Shown piece after piece: positions 7,799 through 15,511 of a stretch of DNA of 22,287 nt; the stretch's first letter is position 1, and each line of letters begins with the position of its first letter. This stretch comes from MGIIb-O2 sp964003245. GTDB taxonomy: Archaea; Thermoplasmatota; Poseidoniia; Poseidoniales; Thalassarchaeaceae. The position numbers and the translations under genes were made by a program. The stretch covers positions 1 to 22,287 of the forward strand of contig CAXFIU010000021.1 of NCBI GenBank assembly GCA_964003245.1, given 5' to 3'. Under the pieces are notes generated by a model. That model was not told the DNA's origin. It searched no databases and saw nothing but the letters and a program-made list of their open reading frames with translations.

Positions 7799-9928
7799 AT
7801 GGTTGATGAGCGCCCATCAGGTGATGATAAGCGGACGCTTGTATCTTGGCTTGTTAAACAAATTTCCTATCATTCAGATTTATATTATAATCAAGCTGCA
7901 CCCGAAATTTCTGATTCTGAATTTGATTCTCTTTGGTCCGAATTAAAAAGATTAGATCCCGATAATCCTCAACTTGAAAAGGTCGGTTCAGACGCCATTC
8001 CCGGTAGCGAAAAAGTGATCCATTTGTTTCCAATGCGTAGTTTAGATAAAGCGACTACAATTAAGGAAATAAGTCATTTTGTATCCGAAACAACAGTGAA
8101 TGGTAGGCAGTTTATTTGTCAGCCTAAACTTGATGGTTCAGCTCTTTCCATAGAGTATAGAAGAGGGAGACTGGTCAGAGCAGCAACTAGAGGTAATGGG
8201 ACAAAAGGGGAAGATGTTACTGCTAATGCTAGAAGAATTTCCAATGTACCCGAGTCTATTAGTTGGGAGGGAGATTGTCATATTAGAGGTGAAGTGATTA
8301 TGCCATTGTCTACATTCCATGAGAAGTATTCATCGGTTGCTCCGAATCCACGTAATCTTGCTGCTGGATGCCTTAGACAAAAAACAAAGAATTCTGGTAA
8401 AGCAAAGCCTGAAGATTTAATCTTCCTAGCCTATGACGTTAAATTTCCAGATCGAGATTCTACCCATCCAGATAGCCCACCACCTCCAGTATTTATTTTT
8501 GACTCAGATTCAAATGATTGGCTTTCAACTATAGGAATACAGATTGCCGGAAATACAGTAGTTAAAGCGGAAGATTCTACTAAGGTTATAGAACAACTTT
8601 CCTCTATTACCGAATATTGGACTGAAAAAAGAGGAAGTATTGAATGGGAAATTGATGGGGTGGTAATTAAACTAGATTTAATCTCAAAGAGAAAAACTCT
8701 TGGGATGACTGCACATCATCCTCGTTGGGCTCTTGCATGGAAGTTCCCTCCCGAAGAAGCTAACACTGTTCTGATGGATGTTGATTGGCAAGTAGGTCGA
8801 ACCGGAACAATCACTCCTGTTGCTAGAGTTGCTCCGGTTAATGTTTCTGGAGTCACAGTTGAGAACGTTACTTTGCACAATCCTGGTGAAGTTGATAGAT
8901 TACAAATTTCTATTGGGGACAAAGTCAAGATAGTTAGGAGAGGGGACGTAATACCAAAGATAGTCGAGGTAATAGGTAAAGCAAAAAAGATTGATATTGA
9001 AGGTAGAACTCATTCGGATGGGGCTCAGTTCAACGAAGAATTACCTGATTATTCACAAATAATTATTCCTACTTTGTGCCCAAGATGTGATACTAATTTA
9101 ATTCAGGATGGCGCATTTATTCGTTGTACAAATATGAATTGCCCTTCACGTCTTGAAAGAACTATACTTTATTGGGCAAAATCACTAGAATTGGATGGTA
9201 TCGGTGAGAAATTAGCCCAACAATTGTGTTCCGAAGGATTAGTGAAATCCTTACCAGATCTTTATAATTTGAAAATTAGTGATATTTCGAGTCTTGAAAG
9301 AATGGGTGTTAAGTCTGCAACCAATGTGATAAGAGAATTAGATTCCAGTAAAAAAATGTCTCTTAGTATGTTCCTCTCAGCTCTTGGAATTCCAGGAATA
9401 GGTCCCGAATTAGCAACATCTGTAGCAAACCAAGTCACATCAATAGAGAATCTCTTATATTTAGTAAGTCAGAGAAATGAGAATATTGAAAACAAAGAAT
9501 CAGCAATAACAAAACTCATTGAAATTGATGGTATCGGAGTCAAGGTCGCAAATCAGATTCTAGAGGGATTGGCCATAAGAATGGATACAGTCGAAAAACT
9601 CCAAACACATCTAGAGATTTACTCTGAATCAAACACATCATCTCAAGGTTCTTTGTCCGGGAATACATTTTGTATAACAGGAAGTTTAACACTTTCTCGT
9701 AAAGAAATAGCTATCTTGATAAAATCAAATGGGGGAAAGGTTGTGGGTTCTGTTTCTAAAAACCTAAACTATCTTGTTGCTGGAGAATCAGCAGGTTCTA
9801 AGCTTGAAAATGCCATTAAATTAGGCATCCAAGTAATTACAGAGAACCAGTTAAATGAGATGTTAGAGATAAATAACACAATCATTAATGCTGAAGAAAA
9901 TACTCAAAAATCTTTAATGGATTTTTAA
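7799..9928 (+). CDS. ligA: NAD-dependent DNA ligase
   Basis: 709 residues, a complete LigA. Domains in order: Ia NMN-binding region (YHSDLYYN....SD.EFD, residues about 24-50; the H..PM.SLD motif at 75-83); adenylation domain with KxDG (K110-L-D-G, catalytic lysine 110), TRGNG (130-134) and the EIDGVVIKLD motif (284-293); OB fold (VGRTGTITPVA, 332-342); four-cysteine zinc finger C427, C430, C443, C448; helix-hairpin-helix repeats (about 460-600); BRCT domain (about 619-692). It seals nicks using NAD+, in replication and repair. This is the bacterial-type ligase; most archaea use the ATP-dependent enzyme, so acquisition from bacteria is likely (inference). The ATG at 7799 gives the usual N-terminal length. 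It ends directly against the convergent PAC2 gene with no spacer. Confidence 0.97.
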   Translation: MVDERPSGDDKRTLVSWLVKQISYHSDLYYNQAAPEISDSEFDSLWSELKRLDPDNPQLEKVGSDAIPGSEKVIHLFPMRSLDKATTIKEISHFVSETTVNGRQFICQPKLDGSALSIEYRRGRLVRAATRGNGTKGEDVTANARRISNVPESISWEGDCHIRGEVIMPLSTFHEKYSSVAPNPRNLAAGCLRQKTKNSGKAKPEDLIFLAYDVKFPDRDSTHPDSPPPPVFIFDSDSNDWLSTIGIQIAGNTVVKAEDSTKVIEQLSSITEYWTEKRGSIEWEIDGVVIKLDLISKRKTLGMTAHHPRWALAWKFPPEEANTVLMDVDWQVGRTGTITPVARVAPVNVSGVTVENVTLHNPGEVDRLQISIGDKVKIVRRGDVIPKIVEVIGKAKKIDIEGRTHSDGAQFNEELPDYSQIIIPTLCPRCDTNLIQDGAFIRCTNMNCPSRLERTILYWAKSLELDGIGEKLAQQLCSEGLVKSLPDLYNLKISDISSLERMGVKSATNVIRELDSSKKMSLSMFLSALGIPGIGPELATSVANQVTSIENLLYLVSQRNENIENKESAITKLIEIDGIGVKVANQILEGLAIRMDTVEKLQTHLEIYSESNTSSQGSLSGNTFCITGSLTLSRKEIAILIKSNGGKVVGSVSKNLNYLVAGESAGSKLENAIKLGIQVITENQLNEMLEINNTIINAEENTQKSLMDF

Positions 9929-10735
9929 TTAACCATACATGTTTGAACCTTCGTTAGTCGCTTGCTCAGCGCTTGGGTTTAGTTGTAAAGCCATCATTTC
10001 TCTAATTTGATCTTCAATTCTTTGGGCTTCCACTAATAACGGCTCAGAGTCTAAATATATTGCAGGAAGCAATTTATCGAGACAATTTATTATTCTTGCA
10101 GCAGCTCTCGAATCTGGAATCGTACCATTTCCGAATTCACCTGAAGCCTCTGCTAGCATTGCAACGGCATTCACCGATCTTCTTCTGCTTTCACCCATCA
10201 TTACTCCAGTCATACCTCCAATAATTCCTTGCTTCAGAAGTGGAACTTTTAATTCATTCAATATTTTATGGGAATCTTCTATTGCTCCTATCCCTAAAAG
10301 AGAACCATCTGAATCATCTTCATCAAAAACCGTATGTTTATTTTCAACTCCTGGTGAATAAGCATCAATCATTATTGTAGCACTCGCATTCGATTGTTCA
10401 ATCCAATCGATTAAGGCGCCAGATAATGGTAAGCACAAATCTGCTGGAACTTGAATCTCTGAGGCTATTAGAACTACTTTATTGCATTCTTCCATATTAC
10501 AGATGGGTTCTCCCGCATAAAATCTCAAAGGCGGTAAAGGCATTCCTTCCTGAACTAAACAAACCGCCGGTAAAGAAGGATGACGAACCCCTCCTACTAA
10601 TTTTAGATTTAATTTATCGACTAAATAATGTGCAACAATACTACTAACAAATCCTAGTGACGGAAAGCAATTGACCACTAACGCTCCTGTAATATCAATT
10701 TCAGAATCAAACTGTATCTCCGGTTGCGACGTCAT
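9929..10735 (-). CDS. PAC2-family protein (proteasome assembly chaperone-like) with HbYX-type tail
   Basis: 268 residues, resembling the archaeal PAC2/PbaB-like family: an N-terminal VVNCFPSLGFVSSIVAHYLVD segment (residues about 19-39), L..V....HPSLPAVCLV, PLRFYAGEP, and the central GIIGGMTGVMMGE.RRR..NAVAMLAEA block (about 170-196) with the following PD.RAA motif, then a C-terminal helix rich in charged residues. PAC2 proteins are related to eukaryotic proteasome assembly chaperones and to archaeal PbaA/PbaB. The last three residues are Met-Tyr-Gly, matching the hydrophobic-Tyr-any (HbYX) motif with which proteasome partners dock into the 20S alpha ring, so direct proteasome binding is plausible (inference). 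A second, diverged PAC2 gene lies at 16163-16936. It is divergent from the Fe-S nuclease gene. No ribosome-binding site is seen upstream, so the mRNA may be leaderless. Confidence 0.85.
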   Translation of the reverse strand: MTSQPEIQFDSEIDITGALVVNCFPSLGFVSSIVAHYLVDKLNLKLVGGVRHPSLPAVCLVQEGMPLPPLRFYAGEPICNMEECNKVVLIASEIQVPADLCLPLSGALIDWIEQSNASATIMIDAYSPGVENKHTVFDEDDSDGSLLGIGAIEDSHKILNELKVPLLKQGIIGGMTGVMMGESRRRSVNAVAMLAEASGEFGNGTIPDSRAAARIINCLDKLLPAIYLDSEPLLVEAQRIEDQIREMMALQLNPSAEQATNEGSNMYG

Positions 10736-10814
10736 TGCTAGATAGTAATAGCCGGTGGTGTTAATCCTTATGACGCCACGAGCGTAACATCAGACAGTCA
10801 GGCGGGTAGAAATA

Positions 10815-11966
10815 GTGGTCGAAATATCCGAACAACACCAATTATCTCCTTCTTCATGGAATAGATTTGAAGAATGTCCGAGAAAATACTGGCTTTCTAG
10901 GCAAAGATTACCGCGTAAAGCATCCATGCCAGCTTCATTAGGTAATGTAATTCATAATTCCATGGAAGAAATCTGTAATTTAGATTTTGAAGGCCATGAC
11001 GATTCCCAAGTGGGATGGCTATCCAAGTTGATGAGAGAAATCATAGACAAACAGTGGGCAATCGAAAAAGAAATTTTTCTTAATACGCCGCGCCGTCCAA
11101 GTTGGAAATCCCAATCAATTGGAAAGGCGAGAGAAGGCTTAGTGGGGGCACTCAATCTTCTCTTTAGCAAAACAAAATATGCTGGAAAGAAGTTTTCAGA
11201 AATTTCTATTAAAGATTGGAAAGAGATAACATCAATTATTATATCTAACGAAGAGTCATTAATATCTAATGACGGAAAATTGATTGGTAGACTAGATTTG
11301 TTAATTGACGATTTAGATGAAAATGGAAGGTCTAAAGGTTGGATAGTTGCGGATTTAAAAACTGGTAAACCCCCTAACTCAAATCTCAATGAGAAAGTAA
11401 CTAGACAATTATTATTTTATAGAGATTTGTTGAAAGAAACCAAACCAGATCATCCTCATGTATCTGCCGAAGGTTGGTATTCATCTAATCAGAAAATATA
11501 TTCTACAGACGGAGATTTTGTTTTGAACGATGCAATTCTTGCTTGGAATGATATGAAATTAACTACAACTCCTCCTGAATCAACACCCAGCGAAGATGCT
11601 TGTGGTTTTTGTGAGTTTAAGGCATGGTGTCCCGATTGGTGGATATCTAGAGATATGGGTATTCTTTCCGATAAGAATACATTCCGTGATGAGGTAGTTA
11701 AAATAGTCAAGTTTGATGATTTTTCAGGTGCTGCAAGATTTGAACGCCAGTCGCCAGTAGGCTCAGAAGGAGAACTAATAAGTTCAGAGATAAATTTTGG
11801 AGCATTGATTAAAGGCCGAGCATTGGAACAGATAAAGAATCTAATTTCTTCAGATTATGAAGGCCCAGTATTTCTTGGTAGTGTTAGGTCCCAAGGAAAA
11901 ATAATCCATTTAGGAGACTGGAGCGAGGTCCTACCTTGGTCTCCTTTATTGAAATCAATAAGATAA
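10815..11966 (+). CDS. RecB/Cas4-like PD-(D/E)XK nuclease with Fe-S staple
   Basis: 383 residues. N-terminal LSPSSWNRFEECPRKYWL (residues 10-27) is the classic start of RecB-family/AddB-like nuclease domains and supplies the first cluster cysteine (C21). H47 in GNVIH, D161 in GRLDLLID, and D180 and K182 in VADLKTG form the PD-(D/E)XK active site; Q198 (RQLLFY) is the usual downstream motif. C263, C266 and C272 (C-x2-C-x5-C) complete a four-cysteine 4Fe-4S site as in AddB, Cas4 and Dna2. The last 100 residues are of unknown fold. It is probably a DNA end-processing nuclease in repair; no cas genes or CRISPR repeats are nearby, so a Cas4 role is not supported. The start is the GTG at 10815: later ATGs would remove C21. 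It ends 2 bases from the convergent exonuclease gene. Confidence 0.88.
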   Translation: MVEISEQHQLSPSSWNRFEECPRKYWLSRQRLPRKASMPASLGNVIHNSMEEICNLDFEGHDDSQVGWLSKLMREIIDKQWAIEKEIFLNTPRRPSWKSQSIGKAREGLVGALNLLFSKTKYAGKKFSEISIKDWKEITSIIISNEESLISNDGKLIGRLDLLIDDLDENGRSKGWIVADLKTGKPPNSNLNEKVTRQLLFYRDLLKETKPDHPHVSAEGWYSSNQKIYSTDGDFVLNDAILAWNDMKLTTTPPESTPSEDACGFCEFKAWCPDWWISRDMGILSDKNTFRDEVVKIVKFDDFSGAARFERQSPVGSEGELISSEINFGALIKGRALEQIKNLISSDYEGPVFLGSVRSQGKIIHLGDWSEVLPWSPLLKSIR

Positions 11967-11968
11967 TT

Positions 11969-12781
11969 TTAATTTTGAAAAGAATTCTTATACTTCTCGC
12001 AGACAATCTTTTCGATAGGGCTTGAAGGCGAAAATAACCAATTCAAATATCGGGGGTCGTCCCTATTTATTTCATCCAAACTTCTTCCTTTGTATTTACC
12101 AAAGGCAACTATGATTTCAGAATTATTTTTTCTTAATAATCCTCTTGAATGAGGTATAGGTTCTAAATCTTCAAGACCCGGTCCTAGTGAATTTTCTCTT
12201 CCAGTTCCTGCTAAAGAATCTTGCAAATCGTCTATTGATCCCCTAAAGAATCTAGGATTTTCTTTCATTATTTTCCATAATAATATCAGAGTTGCACCCG
12301 CATCCGCATCTGCTCTATGAGCATTATCAAGCTCGATACCATATTTATTACATAAAATTCCTAATTTATGCCTTCCAGGAATTTTTAATTTTCTAGCAAT
12401 CACCAGCGTATCAATAATCGCTCTTGGTTTAGGAGTTTCAACTCCTGCTCTGAAGCATTCCATTTCAAGAATCTTCCAATCAAATTTAATAATATTATGT
12501 CCAACAATTATTGAATCATTAATTATTTCTGAGATTACACCAACATGTTCAGAGAAAGCACCAGCGTCCCTGACATCTTGATCATTTATGCCATGGACAT
12601 TAGATGCTTCGAGAGGTATCCTTTTCGCAGGGTAAACTAGTGATTGTACATTAATGGAACTTCCATCAATATCGCTGCCAATTAGTGCATATTCAACAAT
12701 TCTTTCTTTTTTGATATCGAAACCTGTAGTTTCTAAATCAAATCCCACAACTCGGAAGCCATCAAAAATCTCCCCAGCCAT
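11969..12781 (-). CDS. DnaQ-like DEDDh 3'-5' exonuclease with ExoX-type C-terminal domain
   Basis: 270 residues. The DEDDh exonuclease domain occupies residues about 10-172: ExoI motif FDLETTG (D15, E17), ExoII motif VGHNIIKFDWKIL (D101), ExoIII motif HRADAD (H155, D160). After a linker, residues about 224-250 carry FGKYKGRSLDEI...DPRYLNWL, a small module found at the C-terminus of exodeoxyribonuclease X-like proteins and related phage and bacterial exonucleases. It is likely a free-standing proofreading or repair exonuclease rather than a polymerase subunit; bacterial Pol III is not expected in an archaeon. It is tail-to-tail with the Fe-S nuclease gene and divergent from the PKD lipoprotein gene. 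The ATG at 12781 gives a normal N-terminus just before the first beta strand. Confidence 0.92.
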   Translation of the reverse strand: MAGEIFDGFRVVGFDLETTGFDIKKERIVEYALIGSDIDGSSINVQSLVYPAKRIPLEASNVHGINDQDVRDAGAFSEHVGVISEIINDSIIVGHNIIKFDWKILEMECFRAGVETPKPRAIIDTLVIARKLKIPGRHKLGILCNKYGIELDNAHRADADAGATLILLWKIMKENPRFFRGSIDDLQDSLAGTGRENSLGPGLEDLEPIPHSRGLLRKNNSEIIVAFGKYKGRSLDEINRDDPRYLNWLFSPSSPIEKIVCEKYKNSFQN

Positions 12782-12834
12782 GATTCATCGAAACACATCT
12801 CCCCCATGAACTAATCCGTCCGTATCTTTCAAAT

Positions 12835-12850
12835 CATATATTTTTGATAT
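12835..12850 (+). promoter_or_regulatory. AT-rich TATA-like element upstream of the PKD lipoprotein gene
   Basis: CATATATTTTTGATAT lies 43-58 bases before the ATG at 12893, in the 111-base gap between two divergent genes, followed by a further T-rich stretch. The composition and place fit an archaeal TATA box with a short leader; the exact transcription start cannot be seen. Confidence 0.35.
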
Positions 12851-12892
12851 TTTTTTAGTGTATTTTTCCAACATCGCTATGAACATCATATC

Positions 12893-14074
12893 ATGCACAG
12901 ACGCCTAATGTCGTCTACTAAGATTGGAACTTTCTCGGTATCTTGTATGATTTTATTGGTATCACTGGCGGGCTGTACGGGCCTTTCTTCAACAACACCA
13001 AATGCTGAAATATCTTCGGACGTAAATGAAATTAATGTTGGTGAAGTTATAAATTTCGATGGACGTAGTTCAACCTCTCCTTCTCCTTCAATAATTGTAG
13101 ATTATAACTGGAATTTTGGTGACGGTGAGACAAGATTAACTAAGTCTGGAATTATAAGTCACTATTTCCAAAATCCAGGAAATCATGAAGTTGAACTAAC
13201 AGTTACTAATGATTTGGGAGAATCAGATTCAATTTCTATGACTATTTTCGTTAATTCGCCACCATCGATTATTATTGAAAAACCCGGATTTGTTAAGACA
13301 GGTGAAATAGCATTTTTCGATGCGTCTAACTCTTTTGATCCAGAAGGTGGTGATTTAGATTTTATTTGGGATTTCGATAAGACATTCGATAGTGATGGGG
13401 ACGGAGATCCTGCTGGCGATGCAGATGCAACAACTTCTTTAGCTGAAATAGAATTTTTAGAAGCAGGTAACCAAACAGGAATACTAACCGTAGTAGATGA
13501 TAAAGGAGGGATATCATCCGAAGAATGGACCATAATGGTGATTTCTAGAACATATTATGTTTATTGGGAAGAAGATAAAATCACCTACTCTTGGTCAGAT
13601 TATCTTGAACAAGGAGAATCTGTTTCTTTAACTCATGAACCCGGCCTCAATGCCCGTATTATCGAGTTTAATGCCTCATTAATATTGGATAGAGAGTTAA
13701 TACCATTATTATGGCCCGAAGATAATTTTTCTTTACATATTGATTTACCAATGACTGGCTGGGGAACCTCATCTTCAACAACTCATGATAATATTACGGA
13801 AAATGCATCGACATACATTTCGTACGATGAGTTGAATGATATTCCAGAATCGGACTACAATCTTCAAGGAGATTCTGCCGAAAATATTGCTTATTCTTTA
13901 CTTAATGAACCAGGTCAGAGATGGGGAATAGGTGAGTGGATATGGACAATTACGGCCGACCAATGTGATCCTGATCTGCCAGTTGATGGTATAGATCCAG
14001 ATACTGGTAATGATTGGAGCTTAGAAGTAGAATTTATTATTTTGATACCACGCGTAGCAGAAATTGCAGCCTAA
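12893..14074 (+). CDS. PKD-domain surface lipoprotein
   Basis: 393 residues. The N-terminal signal has a basic start, a hydrophobic stretch (about 11-27) and a lipobox LAGC with acceptor C28, so it is probably lipid-anchored outside the membrane. Two PKD (polycystic kidney disease) beta domains follow: the first at about 36-122 with NWNFGDGE and the second at about 123-218 with DFIWDFDK. The second contains an unusual acidic insert, DSDGDGDPAGDADA, similar to a calcium-binding loop. The C-terminal 175 residues are tryptophan- and acid-rich with no family I recognise; W-rich beta strands suggest a ligand-binding or structural domain. An alternative start is the ATG at 12908, which leaves the signal intact. 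The function is unknown. Confidence 0.85.
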   Translation: MHRRLMSSTKIGTFSVSCMILLVSLAGCTGLSSTTPNAEISSDVNEINVGEVINFDGRSSTSPSPSIIVDYNWNFGDGETRLTKSGIISHYFQNPGNHEVELTVTNDLGESDSISMTIFVNSPPSIIIEKPGFVKTGEIAFFDASNSFDPEGGDLDFIWDFDKTFDSDGDGDPAGDADATTSLAEIEFLEAGNQTGILTVVDDKGGISSEEWTIMVISRTYYVYWEEDKITYSWSDYLEQGESVSLTHEPGLNARIIEFNASLILDRELIPLLWPEDNFSLHIDLPMTGWGTSSSTTHDNITENASTYISYDELNDIPESDYNLQGDSAENIAYSLLNEPGQRWGIGEWIWTITADQCDPDLPVDGIDPDTGNDWSLEVEFIILIPRVAEIAA

Positions 14075-14126
14075 AATCCTCATCAATAGTGGGAAGACCT
14101 TTCAAGTAATTCTACATGGCAGGGGT

Positions 14127-14480
14127 ATGGTCAAAGAGATGGAGATAACTAAAATCTCGATCCGAGATAGACTTATTGCTGATCTCAAAGTCATTATGAA
14201 TAATCCTCGAGATTACGATTTCTCTCCACGTGCACATATTAATTCAAATATTCTTAGTATCCAGAATGAAGGAGATGAATCTTCTAGCACATCATTTGAA
14301 CTAGACTCTGAAATGATGGAGACAATAGAAAGAGATCGCATGCTTGAATTAAGAGTAAAATTCAATGTAGATGGTATGCATGGTGTTCTTTTGCACAAAC
14401 ATCCTAATCCTAGAGATGGGCCAAAATCTAAGAAATTAGCACAACCTAGTTGGAAAACCATCCTTCCATTGGACATGTAA
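14127..14480 (+). CDS. Small conserved-looking hypothetical protein
   Basis: 117 residues from the ATG at 14127 (113 if the ATG at 14139 is used; the frame also opens at a TTG at 14064 that overlaps the previous gene). AGGGGT at 14121-14126 is too close to the first ATG but well placed for the second. No family is recognised. The protein is soluble, charged and without membrane segments: a central segment with alternating beta-like and acidic stretches, then an H-rich VDGMHGVLLHKHPNPRDGPKS region and a proline/tryptophan-containing tail. Codon use matches its neighbours, so it is probably a real gene. It lies between the PKD lipoprotein gene and tRNA-Arg and may share the lipoprotein transcript. 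Confidence 0.6.
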   Translation: MVKEMEITKISIRDRLIADLKVIMNNPRDYDFSPRAHINSNILSIQNEGDESSSTSFELDSEMMETIERDRMLELRVKFNVDGMHGVLLHKHPNPRDGPKSKKLAQPSWKTILPLDM

Positions 14481-14489
14481 ATTTCTCTT

Positions 14490-14499
14490 GGTTATAACC
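14490..14499 (+). promoter_or_regulatory. Palindromic TATA-like box upstream of tRNA-Arg
   Basis: GGTTATAACC is a perfect 10-base palindrome centred on TTATAA, 38-48 bases before the tRNA 5' end. A start about 25 bases downstream would leave a short 5' leader for RNase P. The palindrome could be chance. Confidence 0.35.
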
Positions 14500-14537
14500 G
14501 TCGGAATTAAAGATGAACCTTCTCTCGAAGTTCTATT

Positions 14538-14614
14538 GGACCCATAGTGTAGCCTGGATATCACTGGGGCTTGCGGAGCCTTAAACCCGTGTTCAAATCG
14601 CGGTGGGTCCGCCA
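14538..14614 (+). tRNA. tRNA-Arg (anticodon GCG)
   Basis: Hand-folded cloverleaf: acceptor GGACCCA (14538-14544) pairs perfectly with TGGGTCC (14604-14610); discriminator G, encoded CCA (14612-14614); D-arm GTGT...TCAC with AGCCTGGAT; anticodon stem GGGGC/GCCTT around loop TTGCGGA, giving GCG at 14573-14575; T-arm CCGTG-TTCAAAT-CGCGG. The GCG anticodon reads CGC/CGU arginine codons. Position 26 is U in this tRNA and in tRNA-Pro, so neither would be a G26 target of the Trm1 encoded downstream. Confidence 0.9.
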
Positions 14615-14639
14615 TTTACATTTGTCAGTGTCCACTAAA

Positions 14640-14698
14640 AAATCGTAATTTCTAGAATGTTGTTCCATAGATTTCAAACCAATTAACTATTACGATTT
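14640..14698 (+). promoter_or_regulatory. 10-base inverted repeat in front of the thioesterase gene
   Basis: AAATCGTAAT (14640-14649) and ATTACGATTT (14689-14698) are exact reverse complements separated by 39 bases. The right arm ends 3 bases before the ATG and occupies the place of a ribosome-binding site; no Shine-Dalgarno sequence is seen. It may be an operator pair or an mRNA structure that hides the start. Confidence 0.35.
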
Positions 14699-14701
14699 AT
14701 C

Positions 14702-15115
14702 ATGACGTTCATATCTTCTAGGCGGATAGACTTCCCGATGGTGGATTTAGCAGGTATTGTTTATTATCCTAAATTTTGGGATTTAGCACATCGCTTCTAT
14801 GAAGAATCATGGGAATATACGTGTGGTATTCATTATAATGAAATTCTTAAAAAACATCGTTTGGGGTTTCCATTGGTCCATAGTGAAGCAAATTTCCATC
14901 ACCCTCTCAGATATGGCGATATAGCAACTTGTAAGTTGAAGATTAAGAGAATAGGAGATACATCAGTAACTTGGGATTTTGAGATATTCAACCAGTATGA
15001 AATATTGTGTTGGAGTTCATTGCAAACCACAGTTTGTACAAGTATGGATGAAATAACTAGAAAAGTTTCAGTTCCTGAATGGATGCGCGAAGGTCTTTTG
15101 AAGATACAAGAATAA
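14702..15115 (+). CDS. Acyl-CoA thioesterase, hotdog fold (4HBT/YbgC-like)
   Basis: 137 residues, the normal length of a single hotdog domain. The N-terminal signature RIDFPMVDLAGIVYYPKFWDLAHRF.E matches the 4-hydroxybenzoyl-CoA thioesterase/YbgC type, with D15 in the place of the catalytic aspartate and the AGIVYY segment beside it. The FHHPLRYGDI..CKLKIKRIGDTSVTW part is the usual central beta sheet. It should hydrolyse an acyl- or aryl-CoA in the cytoplasm; the substrate cannot be told from sequence. It is preceded by a 10-base inverted repeat and ends 3 bases from the convergent pentapeptide-repeat gene. Confidence 0.88.
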   Translation: MTFISSRRIDFPMVDLAGIVYYPKFWDLAHRFYEESWEYTCGIHYNEILKKHRLGFPLVHSEANFHHPLRYGDIATCKLKIKRIGDTSVTWDFEIFNQYEILCWSSLQTTVCTSMDEITRKVSVPEWMREGLLKIQE

Positions 15116-15118
15116 TCT

Positions 15119-15511
15119 TCATTCCTTAGGCCATTTTTTTGTTAATACCGATCTCAAATCATCATCCATCTTAGCATCCCACCAGTTTGCCTTTCTCCAT
15201 ATCGCATACCTTCCTCTAATGCCTCTCAAATCTGCCCCCTCAAGTTTAGCACCTTGAAAATTAGAAAGATTCATTTTAGCCTTAATGAAAATGGCGTTTC
15301 TCATATCCGCATTATCAAATGCTGCCTTCATTAAATTTGCACCTTTGAAAGAGGCTTTTCTCAGATCAGCCCCTGAAAGATCAGCGCCTTCCAAGTCAGC
15401 CCCATCAAATACCGCTCTTTTCAGATTAGCGCCTGAGAGATTAATCCCTCTCAGATCTTTACCTATATGAGATGTGTAAGACCAATCTTGAATCTCTTCT
15501 TCATCAGACAC
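15119..15511 (-). CDS. Pentapeptide-repeat protein
   Basis: 130 residues. From about residue 18 to 112 the sequence follows the A(D/N)LxX five-residue pattern (examples: LSGANLKRAVFDGADLEGAD, GANLMKAAFDNADMRNAIF), which folds as a right-handed quadrilateral beta helix. A W-rich cap follows (YAIWRKANWWDAKMD). There is no signal peptide, so it is probably cytoplasmic. Some pentapeptide proteins mimic DNA or act as scaffolds, but nothing here shows a specific role. It starts with GTG (15509-15511) overlapping the end of the upstream gene by 8 bases, which indicates a coupled two-gene operon. Confidence 0.9.
   Translation of the reverse strand: MSDEEEIQDWSYTSHIGKDLRGINLSGANLKRAVFDGADLEGADLSGADLRKASFKGANLMKAAFDNADMRNAIFIKAKMNLSNFQGAKLEGADLRGIRGRYAIWRKANWWDAKMDDDLRSVLTKKWPKE

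Noticed and set aside
10952..11389. 145-residue open frame on the minus strand
   Set aside because: Antisense to the Fe-S nuclease with its intact motifs; no family features.
10815..11966. Cas4 of a CRISPR system
   Set aside because: Cas4-like cysteines and nuclease motifs are present, but the protein is much longer than Cas4 and there are no cas genes or CRISPR repeats in the window.
13183..13533. 116-residue open frame on the minus strand
   Set aside because: Antisense to the PKD lipoprotein; serine/proline-rich composition is the complement of acidic coding sequence.
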